A stretch of 64,000 bases of DNA, taken from Prauserella alba. GTDB taxonomy: Bacteria; Actinomycetota; Actinomycetes; Mycobacteriales; Pseudonocardiaceae. Positions 1 to 8,092 of this stretch are shown here, piece by piece. The DNA lies in the NCBI RefSeq assembly GCF_024171735.1, contig NZ_JAMTCH010000003.1:1724841-1788840 (forward strand), in the 5' to 3' direction. Position 1 is the first letter of the stretch. Every line of letters begins with the position of its first letter. A program made the translations under genes and the position numbers. Below the pieces are notes generated by a model. That model was not told the origin of the DNA and did no database searches. It saw only the letters and a program-made list of their open reading frames with translations.

Positions 1-833
1 CGGGTCTGATGGACGAGCTCGGTCTCGGCCACGAGGAGCTGCGGGCGGACAACCCGGGGCTGATCTACTGCTCCATCACCGGGTTCGGCGCCGGGGCAGG
101 GGCACAACTGCCCGGATACGATCTGCTGATCCAGGCGCTCGGCGGGCTGATGAGCGTGACGGGACAGCCCGACGGTGAGCCGCAGAAGGTGGGTGTCGCC
201 CTCGTCGACGTCCTGTCAGGGCAGTTCGCCACGGTCGGCGTACTCGCCGCACTCCGGCACCGCGATGCGACCGGCGAGGGCCAGCTCGTCGAGGTGAATC
301 TGCTGTCGTCGTTGCTGGCGGCACTGGTCAACCAGAGTTCGGCCTACACCTCGGGCGACGTCGTGCCGCAGCGGATGGGCAACGCGCATCCCAGCGTCGC
401 GCCGTACGAAGTGCTGCCCTGCGGTGACGGCGAGCTCGTCCTGGCCGTCGGCAACGACCGGCAGTTCCGGGCCCTGTGCGAGCGGCTGGGTGAACCGGAG
501 CTCGGCACCGACGTCCGGTTCGCCACCAACACGGCCAGGGTCGACCACCGGCAGGAGCTGCGTGAACACCTGATCCGGCTGCTGAAGGCCCGCGATGCGC
601 GCACGTGGGCCGACCTGCTCACCGAGGCGCGCGTTCCCGCGGGGGTCGTCAACGACGTGGCGGGCGCGTTCCGCCTCGCCGCGGACCTCGGCCTCGACCC
701 GGTCGTCGGGATCGCCCGCGGGGACGGCAGCGAGGTGCGGCTACCCCGCAACCCGATCGGCCTGTCCAGGACCCCGCCGTCCTACCGGTCAGCTCCCCCG
801 CCGCTCTCGGAACCGCCGCCGGTCAGCGACTGA
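1..833 (+). CDS. CaiB/BaiF family CoA-transferase, C-terminal part
   Basis: The reading frame runs in from the left edge (codons begin at base 3) and stops with TGA at 831-833, leaving about 277 residues of the C-terminal part. Visible features typical of class III CoA-transferases are the NPGLIYCSITGFG segment, the PGYDLLIQALGGLMSVTG segment and the later AGVVNDVAG segment. Such enzymes move CoA between carboxylic acids. The catalytic Asp region would lie upstream and is not in the window. Its last 52 bases overlap, in opposite orientation, the 3' end of the flavin monooxygenase gene at 782-2296. Substrate cannot be judged. Confidence 0.85.
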   Translation, partial: GLMDELGLGHEELRADNPGLIYCSITGFGAGAGAQLPGYDLLIQALGGLMSVTGQPDGEPQKVGVALVDVLSGQFATVGVLAALRHRDATGEGQLVEVNLLSSLLAALVNQSSAYTSGDVVPQRMGNAHPSVAPYEVLPCGDGELVLAVGNDRQFRALCERLGEPELGTDVRFATNTARVDHRQELREHLIRLLKARDARTWADLLTEARVPAGVVNDVAGAFRLAADLGLDPVVGIARGDGSEVRLPRNPIGLSRTPPSYRSAPPPLSEPPPVSD

Positions 834-2296
834 CGCCCGCCGGCCGCGACGCCGAAGTCCATGTCCCGGGTCACGCTGCCGTGGCGCAGCTCCAGCGCGT
901 CGCGGACGTAGTTCTGGTGGAGCCGCCACGGGGCCGCGTGTCCCTGTTTCGGCATCCGGTCGATGCTGCGCAGCACGTATCCGGCCTGCAGGTCGATCAG
1001 TGGCTGCTCGGGGCGGTCGCCCGGTGGCAGCACCGGGGTCGCGCGATCGAGCCGGTGCTCGTCGAGGTGGGTGAGCAGCCGGCACACGTACTCGGCGACG
1101 AGGTCTGCCTTGAGGGTCCACGACGCGTTCGTGTAGCCGATCGTCATCGCGAAGTTCGGCACGCCGTCGAGCATCATGCCCTTGTAGGTCACGGCACGGC
1201 CGACGTCGACCGGTTCGCCGTCGACGTCGAGCGCGATGCCGCCGATCGCGAGCAGGTTCAGTCCCGTGGCCGTCACGACGATGTCCGCGGCCAGCTCGGC
1301 GCCCGAGCCGAGCCGGATGCCGTCGGGCGTGAACGTGTCGATGGTGTCGGTGACGACCGAGGCGGCTCCGCGTCGCAGCGCGCGGAACAGGTCGCCGTCC
1401 GGAACGAAACACAGCCGCTGGTCCCACGGCCGGTACTCGGGTGAGAAGTGCCGGTCGACGTCGAACCCGTCGGGCAGCGCCGATCGCACGCCACGTTCGA
1501 TCAGCCTGCGCACGAGTCCGGGTGCGCGACGGCTGAGCCGGAAGAACAGGCCCATGCTCAGTGCGTTCTTCCAGCGCACCACGGGGAAGGTCACCCGGTC
1601 GGGCAACAGCCGCTTCAGCAACCGGGCGAGCGGATCGACCGAGGGCAGCGCCATGACGTAACTCGGCGAGCGCTGCAGCATCGTCACGTGCGCGGCGTCC
1701 GCCGACATGGCGGGCACCAGGGTCACGGCGGTGGCGCCGCTGCCGATCACCACGACGCGGCGACCGCGGTGCTCCAGATCCTCCGGCCAGTGCTGCGGGT
1801 GGACGAGCGTGCCCCGGTACCGGTCGACGCCGGGCAACTGCGGTGTGTATCCCTCGTCGTAGCGGTAGTAACCCGAGCACACGTGCAGCAGTGAACACGT
1901 CAACGTGACCTGCTCACCGGTGTCTGCCCGAACCGCAGTGACCGTCCACAGTGCCCGATCGCTGGACCAGGACGCTGAGACGACCCGGTGGTGGAACCGG
2001 ATCCGCTCGTCGATCCCGAACTCACGCGCGGTGTCGCGGATGTACTCGCGGATCGACGGCCCGTCGGCGATCGCCTCCGCCCGTCGCCACGGCCGGAACC
2101 CGTAGCCGAGCGTGAACATGTCCGAATCGGACCGCACGCCGGGATAGCGGAACTGGTCCCACGTACCCCCGATCGCGCCGCGTGCCTCGAGCACGGCCAC
2201 GGTGCGATGCGGATGCCGCTGCCGCAGCCGGCAGGCCGCGCCGACCCCGGCCAGGCCTGCGCCCACGATGAGGACGTCGACGTGTTCGGCGGGCAT
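782..2296 (-). CDS. Flavin-containing monooxygenase, Baeyer-Villiger type
   Basis: This 504-residue protein is an FAD/NADPH monooxygenase. The FAD-binding GAGLAG is at residues 12-17 and the NADPH-binding GSGATA at about 185-190. Between them is YRGTLVHPQHWP at 160-171, which fits the type I Baeyer-Villiger fingerprint (F/Y-x-G-x3-H-x3-W-P). It should insert oxygen next to a ketone or oxidise a heteroatom; the substrate is unknown. ATG at 2296 was preferred over upstream starts because GGAGGAGGG precedes it directly on the minus strand and GAGLAG then falls at the usual distance. It is divergent from the MerR gene at 2512 and its glycine-rich C-terminus overlaps the convergent CoA-transferase. 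Confidence 0.88.
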   Translation of the reverse strand: MPAEHVDVLIVGAGLAGVGAACRLRQRHPHRTVAVLEARGAIGGTWDQFRYPGVRSDSDMFTLGYGFRPWRRAEAIADGPSIREYIRDTAREFGIDERIRFHHRVVSASWSSDRALWTVTAVRADTGEQVTLTCSLLHVCSGYYRYDEGYTPQLPGVDRYRGTLVHPQHWPEDLEHRGRRVVVIGSGATAVTLVPAMSADAAHVTMLQRSPSYVMALPSVDPLARLLKRLLPDRVTFPVVRWKNALSMGLFFRLSRRAPGLVRRLIERGVRSALPDGFDVDRHFSPEYRPWDQRLCFVPDGDLFRALRRGAASVVTDTIDTFTPDGIRLGSGAELAADIVVTATGLNLLAIGGIALDVDGEPVDVGRAVTYKGMMLDGVPNFAMTIGYTNASWTLKADLVAEYVCRLLTHLDEHRLDRATPVLPPGDRPEQPLIDLQAGYVLRSIDRMPKQGHAAPWRLHQNYVRDALELRHGSVTRDMDFGVAAGGRQSLTGGGSESGGGADR

Positions 2297-2418
2297 GTCC
2301 CTCCTCCGCACCGGGGGCGACACCGCCGTCACCCGGCTGTGCTCGACGCTACCGATCATGTGATGACGGCGCCACGGCCCCGCTGCGGTCGCGGTGGCAC
2401 AGGGATCACCATCCACCC

Positions 2419-2447
2419 TTGACTGAATCTCCATTCCCGACTAAAAA
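2419..2447 (+). promoter_or_regulatory. Sigma-70-like promoter for the MerR gene
   Basis: TTGACT (2419-2424), a 17-base spacer and TAAAAA (2442-2447) stand in the FMO-MerR divergent region, one of the few AT-rich spots here. They predict a start near 2454 and a leader of about 58 nt. Confidence 0.5.
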
Positions 2448-2511
2448 ATCGTTACAGTGGCTGACTGTGTGAAGCGCAGACAGTGAGATCAGGTTTCCGG
2501 AGCGAGAGCGT

Positions 2512-2844
2512 ATGACCCTGAACGATCTGGACGACGAACACCGGCCGACGTTCACCACGGGCCAGGCAGCCGACATCCTCGGCGTCGAGCAGCCGTTCCT
2601 GCGGAGCCTCGACACGGCGGGCGTCGTCTCCCCCGAACGTTCCGGCGGCGGTCACCGGCGCTACTCCCGTCACCAGCTCGGCCGGGCGAGCCGGATGCGG
2701 GCGCTGTTCGACGAGGGCATGAACCTCAACGCGGCGCAACGCATCCTCGCACTCGAATACGAACTGGACGAAGCCCGCCGGGAGATCACGGCGCTGCGCA
2801 GACAACTCGGGGATCCGCCCGACAGCACCACCCCCGACCCCTGA
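2512..2844 (+). CDS. MerR family regulator, HspR-like
   Basis: This 110-residue protein has an N-terminal winged helix (TTGQAADILGV, then SGGGHRRYSRHQL) and the D-E-G-M-N-L-N-A-A-Q-R-I-L segment that recalls HspR. A short coiled-coil tail (LEYELDEARREITALRRQL) follows. It has no effector domain, so it is the short HspR-like class rather than a metal or drug sensor. It is divergent from the monooxygenase at 782-2296, which makes that gene a likely target. No HAIR/IR repeat or chaperone gene lies nearby, so it is not the DnaK-operon HspR. Confidence 0.8.
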   Translation: MTLNDLDDEHRPTFTTGQAADILGVEQPFLRSLDTAGVVSPERSGGGHRRYSRHQLGRASRMRALFDEGMNLNAAQRILALEYELDEARREITALRRQLGDPPDSTTPDP

Positions 2845-3019
2845 GCACGACGCTGCGAGCGAGCACGTGCCCGCGCAGGCAGCGCACCCCACATCCCGCA
2901 CGGGACTGCGAGACATCGGATTGCGAGACATCGCGCCGGGCGAGCCGCGTGCGACCGCCCCGGAGCGCGAACCGCCGGCGCAGCCGCGCGTCGGCCACGA
3001 CGAATCGAGGTGATCACCA

Positions 3020-3481
3020 GTGGACGTCCACGATTGGCACTCGACGGAACCGGCACTGCACGCCTACTCCTCCGCCGTCGCCGCCGCACTCACACCCCAC
3101 GACGACGGCCCCGCGCAGTACACCTGCGACGCCTCCACCACACCCGCGAGCGCGTACATCGCCGTGGCGGGGCGTCTTCCCGGCTTCCCGGACCGCGACG
3201 TAGCCCTCGTCTGGGACGAGCGGCACGGCTGGGGTGCGGCGATCGAGACCCACTCGGGCGAGGATCTGCTGATGGTGTCCTATCTCGGCGGGAACGACCC
3301 CGTTCCCGAGCCGGACCGCGTCGCACGGTTCGCGGCGAGGGTTCTCGACGGTGCGCCACCACGTCACCTCGACCCACCGGAGTTCGCCACGCTGCCGGAT
3401 CTGCCCCGGCGGCTGACCACGGCCGCCGCCACCGCCGATGCTCCCGGCCAGGAAACCGCCTCAGCAGCGCGCGTGCTCTGA
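3020..3481 (+). CDS. DUF6292 family protein
   Basis: This 153-residue protein of unknown function starts at GTG 3020, preceded by GAGGTGATCACCA. The central block A-Y-I-A-V-A-G-R-L-P-G-F-P-D-R-D-V-A-L-V-W-D, followed by E-R-H-G-W-G-A-A, is what I recognise as the DUF6292 signature of Pseudonocardiaceae and relatives. There is no signal peptide or membrane segment. Function has not been assigned for the family. It is convergent with the pentapeptide-repeat gene and is probably a single-gene unit. Confidence 0.7.
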   Translation: MDVHDWHSTEPALHAYSSAVAAALTPHDDGPAQYTCDASTTPASAYIAVAGRLPGFPDRDVALVWDERHGWGAAIETHSGEDLLMVSYLGGNDPVPEPDRVARFAARVLDGAPPRHLDPPEFATLPDLPRRLTTAAATADAPGQETASAARVL

Positions 3482-3567
3482 CACCGGCTCCGGTACCAGC
3501 GCCTGCCCCCAGCGCCCTGCCACCGGCCGCGCTGCGATCGATGCGCTCCGGTACCGAATCCGCGAGG

Positions 3568-4403
3568 TCAACCCGCCCAGTGCGAGGGGGCGCGTGCCCA
3601 GCCGGGCAGCCGGGTGGCCGCGTCCCCTCGAGCGGCGTCGAGCTGCGCCTGGGTCAGAAACACCGTCTCGGCCAGCGCGGCACCCGACAGATCCGCCCCT
3701 CGCAGATCGGCGCCGGTAACGTCGGCGAGCGTGAGGTCCGCCGCCCGCAGATCGGCCCCGAGCAGCACCGCACCCCGCAGATTCGCGCCCCGCAGATCCG
3801 CTCTCCGGAGACCGGCCGCGACGAGGTCGGCGCCCCGCAGCTCACGCCCCGCAGCTCACGCCCCGCAGCCGGTGCCCTCAGCAGCTCGCTCGCCCGCGTG
3901 AGCACGGCGTTCGCCTCCGCCCAGTGGTCGGCGAGAGACATCTGCGCGAGCTCGTCGAGCCCGCGAGCGGCCAGCCGTTCCGTCGCGTCGATCGTCTCGT
4001 CCAGCTCGCCGTGTACCTCGGCCGCCGCCGCGAAGCCTCGCGCCTCGTGGAGGTAGTACAGCAGCTCGTGCAGGTCCCGGAGCACCGGATAGGCGGTGAA
4101 CATGCGCCGCGCGCGTTCGGCGTCGCCGCGCCAGTCACCGCCCGCCCGTGCAGCCACGTTCTGGCCCGCACCGAAGCAGTCGTAGACGGTGCAGCCGGGG
4201 AACCCGCGGTCGCGCAGCGTGTCGTGGACACCGCACCACGAATCCTCGCGCAGATGCGGGCACGGTGTCTCCGCGGGCTTGGTGATCGCGAAATCGGCCG
4301 ACGCCACGAAACCCGGCGCCACGCAACAGATTCCGTAACACTGCCCGCAGTCCGCGCGCAACCGTTCCCGGAATCCGCGGTCCGGTGTGGACACCTCGGT
4401 CAT
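3568..4403 (-). pseudogene. Pentapeptide-repeat protein, frameshifted by 14-bp duplication
   Basis: The N-terminal part starts at ATG 4403 behind GGAGGAGAGT. It has a cysteine cluster (CGQCYGICC, then CPHL, CGVH and GFPGCTVYDCFGAGQ) like YkgJ-type metal-chelating modules. The C-terminal part, in another frame from about 3840 down to the TGA at 3568-3570, is made of A(D/N)LxxA repeats such as [12 protein letters not shown]. The frames part at two perfect copies of a 14-bp unit (3841-3854 and 3855-3868). Removing one copy gives one 273-residue frame running [12 protein letters not shown]. As written, the protein reads on out of frame to 3654. This is a recent disruption, a switchable locus or an assembly error. 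Confidence 0.85.
3841..3868. repeat. Perfect 14-bp tandem duplication
   Basis: The unit CTCACGCCCCGCAG occurs twice back to back inside the pentapeptide-repeat gene. The length is not a multiple of three, so it breaks the frame. Confidence 0.95.
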
Positions 4404-4412
4404 ACTCTCCTC

Positions 4413-4492
4413 CGAACCAGTGACACCCCGATGCAGTGACACTGCGAACCAGTGACACCGCGATTCAATGGCACCCCGCATCACCGACACCG
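4413..4492. repeat. Five degenerate 16-bp tandem repeats
   Basis: Five exact-period units start at 4413, 4429, 4445, 4461 and 4477; the type unit is CGAACCAGTGACACCC. They end 10 bp upstream of the pentapeptide gene's ATG (minus strand), in its leader or promoter. Most units keep the GTGACAC core. They could be stacked operators or a length-variable tract. Confidence 0.85.
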
Positions 4493-4616
4493 ACCGCCGA
4501 GAACCCCGCACCCGAAGCGCCCGACGGCGACGTCCACCCTAGGTGCTGCGCCGCTACGCTCGAACAGCACGGCACCCGTACCGGACACCGCCGCGCCGAC
4601 GAAAGGACATGCGCCG

Positions 4617-5300
4617 ATGAGCACGCTGCAGACGCTCGACCGGGGCCTGCGCGCGCTCGACGTGATCTCGCAGGCACCGAGCGGCATGTCGGTGGCCGAG
4701 CTCGCGCGCAGGCTCGACGTGCACCGCGCCATCTGCTATCGCATCGTGTCCACGCTCGAGGAACACCAGCTCATCGCCAGGACCGAGGACGGAAAACTGC
4801 GCCTCGCCGTCGGAGTGTCGGTGCTCGCCGCCCGCTTCGAACCCCAGCTCCACCACGACGTGCGGCCCCTGTTGCAGGAACTGGCCAACGACACCCGAGC
4901 GACCGCCTTCCTGTCCGCCGCCGAGGGCGGCGACTGTGTCGCGCTGCAGGTCGCGGAACCGGACGCCCAGCTGCTCACGGTCGGCTACCGGGTGGGCAGC
5001 AGGCACCCGCTGTCCAAGGGCGCCGCAGGCATCGCGATCCTGGCCAGGCGCCCGGCACAGCCCGACGACGCCGCCGCGGTGGTCCGCGCCCGCCAGGACG
5101 GTTACAGCCTCACGCGGGGCGAACTCGAACACGGCGCCGTCGGCGTGGCGGCCGGCATCGGGATTCCCGAGGGCAGACAGGCGGTCGGGCACGCCGAGCG
5201 GTCGGTCGGCGTCGTGGCGATCGAAGGCCTCGACACCGACCGGGCCGCACAGGCCGTGCTCCGCACGGCACGACGACTGGAAGAACTCCTCGCCACCTGA
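4617..5300 (+). CDS. IclR family transcriptional regulator
   Basis: This 227-residue protein has an N-terminal winged helix (GMSVAELARRLDVHRAICYRI, residues about 20-45) and a C-terminal effector domain with KGAAGIAILA and a terminal V-G-V-V-A-I-E-G segment. It is somewhat short for the family (about 250). ATG 4617 follows GAAAGGA and fits the usual IclR N-terminus; the frame stays open to 4452 but that part is low-complexity. It lies 400 bp upstream of the P450-reductase fusion in the same direction, so control of that gene and its transporter is a reasonable guess. The ligand cannot be inferred. Confidence 0.88.
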   Translation: MSTLQTLDRGLRALDVISQAPSGMSVAELARRLDVHRAICYRIVSTLEEHQLIARTEDGKLRLAVGVSVLAARFEPQLHHDVRPLLQELANDTRATAFLSAAEGGDCVALQVAEPDAQLLTVGYRVGSRHPLSKGAAGIAILARRPAQPDDAAAVVRARQDGYSLTRGELEHGAVGVAAGIGIPEGRQAVGHAERSVGVVAIEGLDTDRAAQAVLRTARRLEELLAT

Positions 5301-5465
5301 CACATTCCGACGCTCGGCGCGGCGCAGCGAACCCCTCTCCACTGCGCCCCTCCCCGCAGCACCCCTCCCGACTGCGCCTCTCGCGCCCTCCGCTCCGTCT
5401 CTCCCCCGCCGTCCCGGACGCGGCAGTTTCCCCGGGCCGCGCCGACCGACCGGCACTGTCGCCAC

Positions 5466-5494
5466 TTGACGCCCACGGTGGTCCCGCTTATCTT
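5466..5494 (+). promoter_or_regulatory. Sigma-70-like promoter upstream of the P450 gene
   Basis: TTGACG (5466-5471), a 17-base spacer and TATCTT (5489-5494) give a good actinobacterial housekeeping-type promoter. Transcription from it would have a leader of about 200 nt that includes the repeats at 5583-5636. Confidence 0.5.
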
Positions 5495-5582
5495 CCACGT
5501 GTTCACTATTCGATCTGTGGTGTGCGATATTGGTAACACTGCAGGTTGCGGCACCACGGCCGAAGGTCACGTCACCCACACG

Positions 5583-5636
5583 TCGCGGTCACACCACCGA
5601 TCGCGGTCACACCACGGGTCGCCGTGGCACAGCGCG
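5583..5636. repeat. 18-bp tandem repeats in the P450 leader
   Basis: Two near-identical units (TCGCGGTCACACCAC plus CGA or GGG) at 5583-5600 and 5601-5618 are followed by a degenerate third at 5619. They lie 65-118 bp upstream of the P450 start and could bind the neighbouring IclR regulator. Confidence 0.7.
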
Positions 5637-5700
5637 TCGCAGGAGCGCCGTAGGTCGCAGTAGCGCGTAGATCGCGGCAGAGACGCCGAGGAGGGCGCCG

Positions 5701-8022
5701 ATGAGCACAGAGTCGTGTCCCGCCGACCACGTCGATCGTCCGACCGATCCGGTCTCTGGCTGTCCGGTCAGTGCCGGCGCGGCGGCGTTCGATCCGTTCG
5801 GCGACGCGTACCAGGCCGACCCGCCGGAAGCCGTGCGCTGGTCCCGCGACGACGAGCCGGTGTTCTACAGCCCGTCACTCGGCTACTGGGTCGTGACGCG
5901 CTACGACGACGTGAAAGCGGTCTTCCGCGACAACACGACGTTCTCCCCCTCGATCGCGCTGGAGAAGATCACTCCCGTCTCCGACGAGGCGATCGCGACG
6001 CTCGAACGCTACGACTACGCGATGAACCGCACCCTCGTGAACGAGGACGAGCCCGAGCACATGCCGCGCCGCCGCGTGCTGATGGGCCCGTTCACCCCCG
6101 ACCGGCTCGCCCACCACGAGCCCATCGTCCGCAGGCTCACCCGCGAGTACGTCGACCGGTTCGTCGACGTGGGCAAGGCCGACCTCGTCGACGAGATGCT
6201 GTGGGAGGTCCCGCTCACCGTCGCGCTGCACTTCCTCGGCGTGCCCGAGGAGGACATGGCGACGCTGCGCAAGTACTCGATCGCCCACACCGTCAACACG
6301 TGGGGCAGGCCTTCACCGGAGGAGCAGCTCACGGTCGCCGAGAACGTCGGCAAGTTCTGGCAGTTCGCGGGCACGGTCGTCGAAAAGCTCCGGCGCGACC
6401 CGTCCGGCGACGGCTGGATGCCCTACAGCATCCGCAAGCAGCGGGAGTACCCGGACATCATCACCGACTCCTACCTCCACTCGATGATGATGGCCGGCAT
6501 CGTCGCGGCGCACGAGACGACCGCCAACGCCGCGGCCAACGCACTGAAACTCCTGCTGGAGAACCGCACGGTGTGGGACGAGCTCTGCGCCGATCCAGGA
6601 CTGATCCCCAACGCCGTCGAGGAATGCCTGCGGCACTCCGGGTCGGTGGCCGCATGGCGGCGACTCGTCACCGCCGACACCACCGTCGGCGGCGTGCCCG
6701 TCCCCGCGGGGGCGAAGCTGCTGATCGTCAACTCCTCGGCCAACCGCGACGAACGGCACTTCGAGGACCCGGACACCGTCGACGTCCGCAGGGACAATGC
6801 GACCGAGCACCTGACGTTCGGCTACGGCAGCCACCAGTGCATGGGCAAGAACCTCGCGCGGATGGAGCTGCAGGTGTTCCTCGAAGAGCTCACACGCAGA
6901 CTGCCGCATCTCGACCTGGTGCCCGGCCAGCGGTTCAGCTACGTCCCGAACACGTCGTTCCGCGGCCCGGAGCACCTGTGGGTGCAGTGGGATCCCGCGG
7001 CCAACCCGGAACGCAGCGAGCCGGGCCTGTTGGACACCCGGCAGCCGGTGCGCATCGGCGAGCCCACCACCCGCGGGCTCAGCCGCACCCTCACCGTGGA
7101 GCGGGTCGACCCCACCGCCCGCGACGTCGTCGAGATCACGCTGGCCGAACCGACCGGCGCGGCCCTGCCGTCGTGGTCCCCCGGCGCCCACATCGAGCTG
7201 GAACTCGGGGAGGTGTCCCGGCAGTACTCGCTGTGCGGCGATCCCGAGGACCGGAGCCGCTACCGCATCGCCGTGCTGCGTGATCCCGGCAGCCGTGGCG
7301 GCTCCCGGTACGTGCACGACGAGCTGCGGCCGGGGACGTCCGTCGCCGTCCGTGGCCCGCGGAACCACTTCCGCCTCGACGCCGACACCCGCCACCACGT
7401 GTTCGTCGCGGGTGGCATCGGCATCACCCCGATCCTCGCGATGGCCGATGCCGTATGCGCCGCGGGCGGCAGCTACGAGCTGCACTACTGCGGCCGCTCG
7501 ACCGGCACCATGGCGCTGCTCGACCGGGTGCGCCGCGACCACGGGCCGCGCCTGCACGAACACGTCTCCGAGGCCGGCGACCGGCTCGACGTCACCGCGC
7601 TGCTCGCCGAGCCCACCGACGGCACGCGGATCTACGCGTGCGGTCCGCAGCGGCTCCTGTCGGCACTCGACGGCGCCAGTGCGCACTGGCCCGGGGACGC
7701 CCTCCGCGTCGAACACTTCACCACCGCGGGCCACGAGCTCGACCCGGCCGTCGAGCACGCCTTCGACCTCACCCTCGCCGATTCCGGCCTCACCGTGCGG
7801 GTCGCCCCCGATCAGACCGTTCTCGCGGCGTTGCGCGCCGCCAACATCGACGTGCCCAGCGACTGCGAGGAAGGCCTCTGCGGCACGTGTGAGGCACCGG
7901 TGCTCGGCGGCGAGGTCGACCACCGCGACGTCGTGCTCACCCGCTCCGAACGGTCGGCGGGCACCAGGATGATGACCTGCTGCTCCCGCGCCTGCGGCGC
8001 CTCGCTCACGCTCGGCCTCTGA
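5701..8022 (+). CDS. Self-sufficient cytochrome P450-reductase fusion (CYP116B-like)
   Basis: This 773-residue protein joins a P450 to a phthalate-dioxygenase-type reductase, so NAD(P)H electrons reach the haem in one chain. The P450 part (about 1-450) has the I-helix AGIVAAHETT, an ExxR (ECLR) and haem loop FGYGSHQCMG with Cys380. The reductase part has the flavin motif RQYSL near 507 and the nucleotide motif GGIGITPI. The C-terminal [2Fe-2S] domain has Cys722, 727 and 730 plus Cys760. ATG 5701 follows GAGGAGGG. Length and order match the CYP116B class, which hydroxylates or dealkylates small substrates. A transporter follows 70 bp on and probably imports the substrate. Confidence 0.93.
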   Translation: MSTESCPADHVDRPTDPVSGCPVSAGAAAFDPFGDAYQADPPEAVRWSRDDEPVFYSPSLGYWVVTRYDDVKAVFRDNTTFSPSIALEKITPVSDEAIATLERYDYAMNRTLVNEDEPEHMPRRRVLMGPFTPDRLAHHEPIVRRLTREYVDRFVDVGKADLVDEMLWEVPLTVALHFLGVPEEDMATLRKYSIAHTVNTWGRPSPEEQLTVAENVGKFWQFAGTVVEKLRRDPSGDGWMPYSIRKQREYPDIITDSYLHSMMMAGIVAAHETTANAAANALKLLLENRTVWDELCADPGLIPNAVEECLRHSGSVAAWRRLVTADTTVGGVPVPAGAKLLIVNSSANRDERHFEDPDTVDVRRDNATEHLTFGYGSHQCMGKNLARMELQVFLEELTRRLPHLDLVPGQRFSYVPNTSFRGPEHLWVQWDPAANPERSEPGLLDTRQPVRIGEPTTRGLSRTLTVERVDPTARDVVEITLAEPTGAALPSWSPGAHIELELGEVSRQYSLCGDPEDRSRYRIAVLRDPGSRGGSRYVHDELRPGTSVAVRGPRNHFRLDADTRHHVFVAGGIGITPILAMADAVCAAGGSYELHYCGRSTGTMALLDRVRRDHGPRLHEHVSEAGDRLDVTALLAEPTDGTRIYACGPQRLLSALDGASAHWPGDALRVEHFTTAGHELDPAVEHAFDLTLADSGLTVRVAPDQTVLAALRAANIDVPSDCEEGLCGTCEAPVLGGEVDHRDVVLTRSERSAGTRMMTCCSRACGASLTLGL

Positions 8023-8092
8023 TCCCCCGCTCCCCTCCTCCGGTTCTCCCCACCCTCGGGTTCCCCACCCCTTGCGAAAGGACCGTCCGACA

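Larger units (their letters stand above)
5301..5700. other. Regulatory gap upstream of the P450 gene
   Basis: I see no convincing gene here. The stretch holds a C-rich run (5320-5400), a promoter-like pair at 5466-5494 and 18-bp repeats from 5583. The short frame at 5466-5663 translates to a serine/histidine-rich peptide made by those repeats and is not believable as a gene. Confidence 0.6.

Noticed and set aside
3010-4056. 348-codon plus-strand frame over the DUF6292 and pentapeptide genes
   Set aside because: It overlaps two better genes in other frames and consists mainly of Arg, Pro and Ser.
5466-5663. Short plus-strand ORF upstream of the P450 gene
   Set aside because: Its serine/histidine/arginine peptide is produced by the 18-bp repeats and it has no ribosome site.
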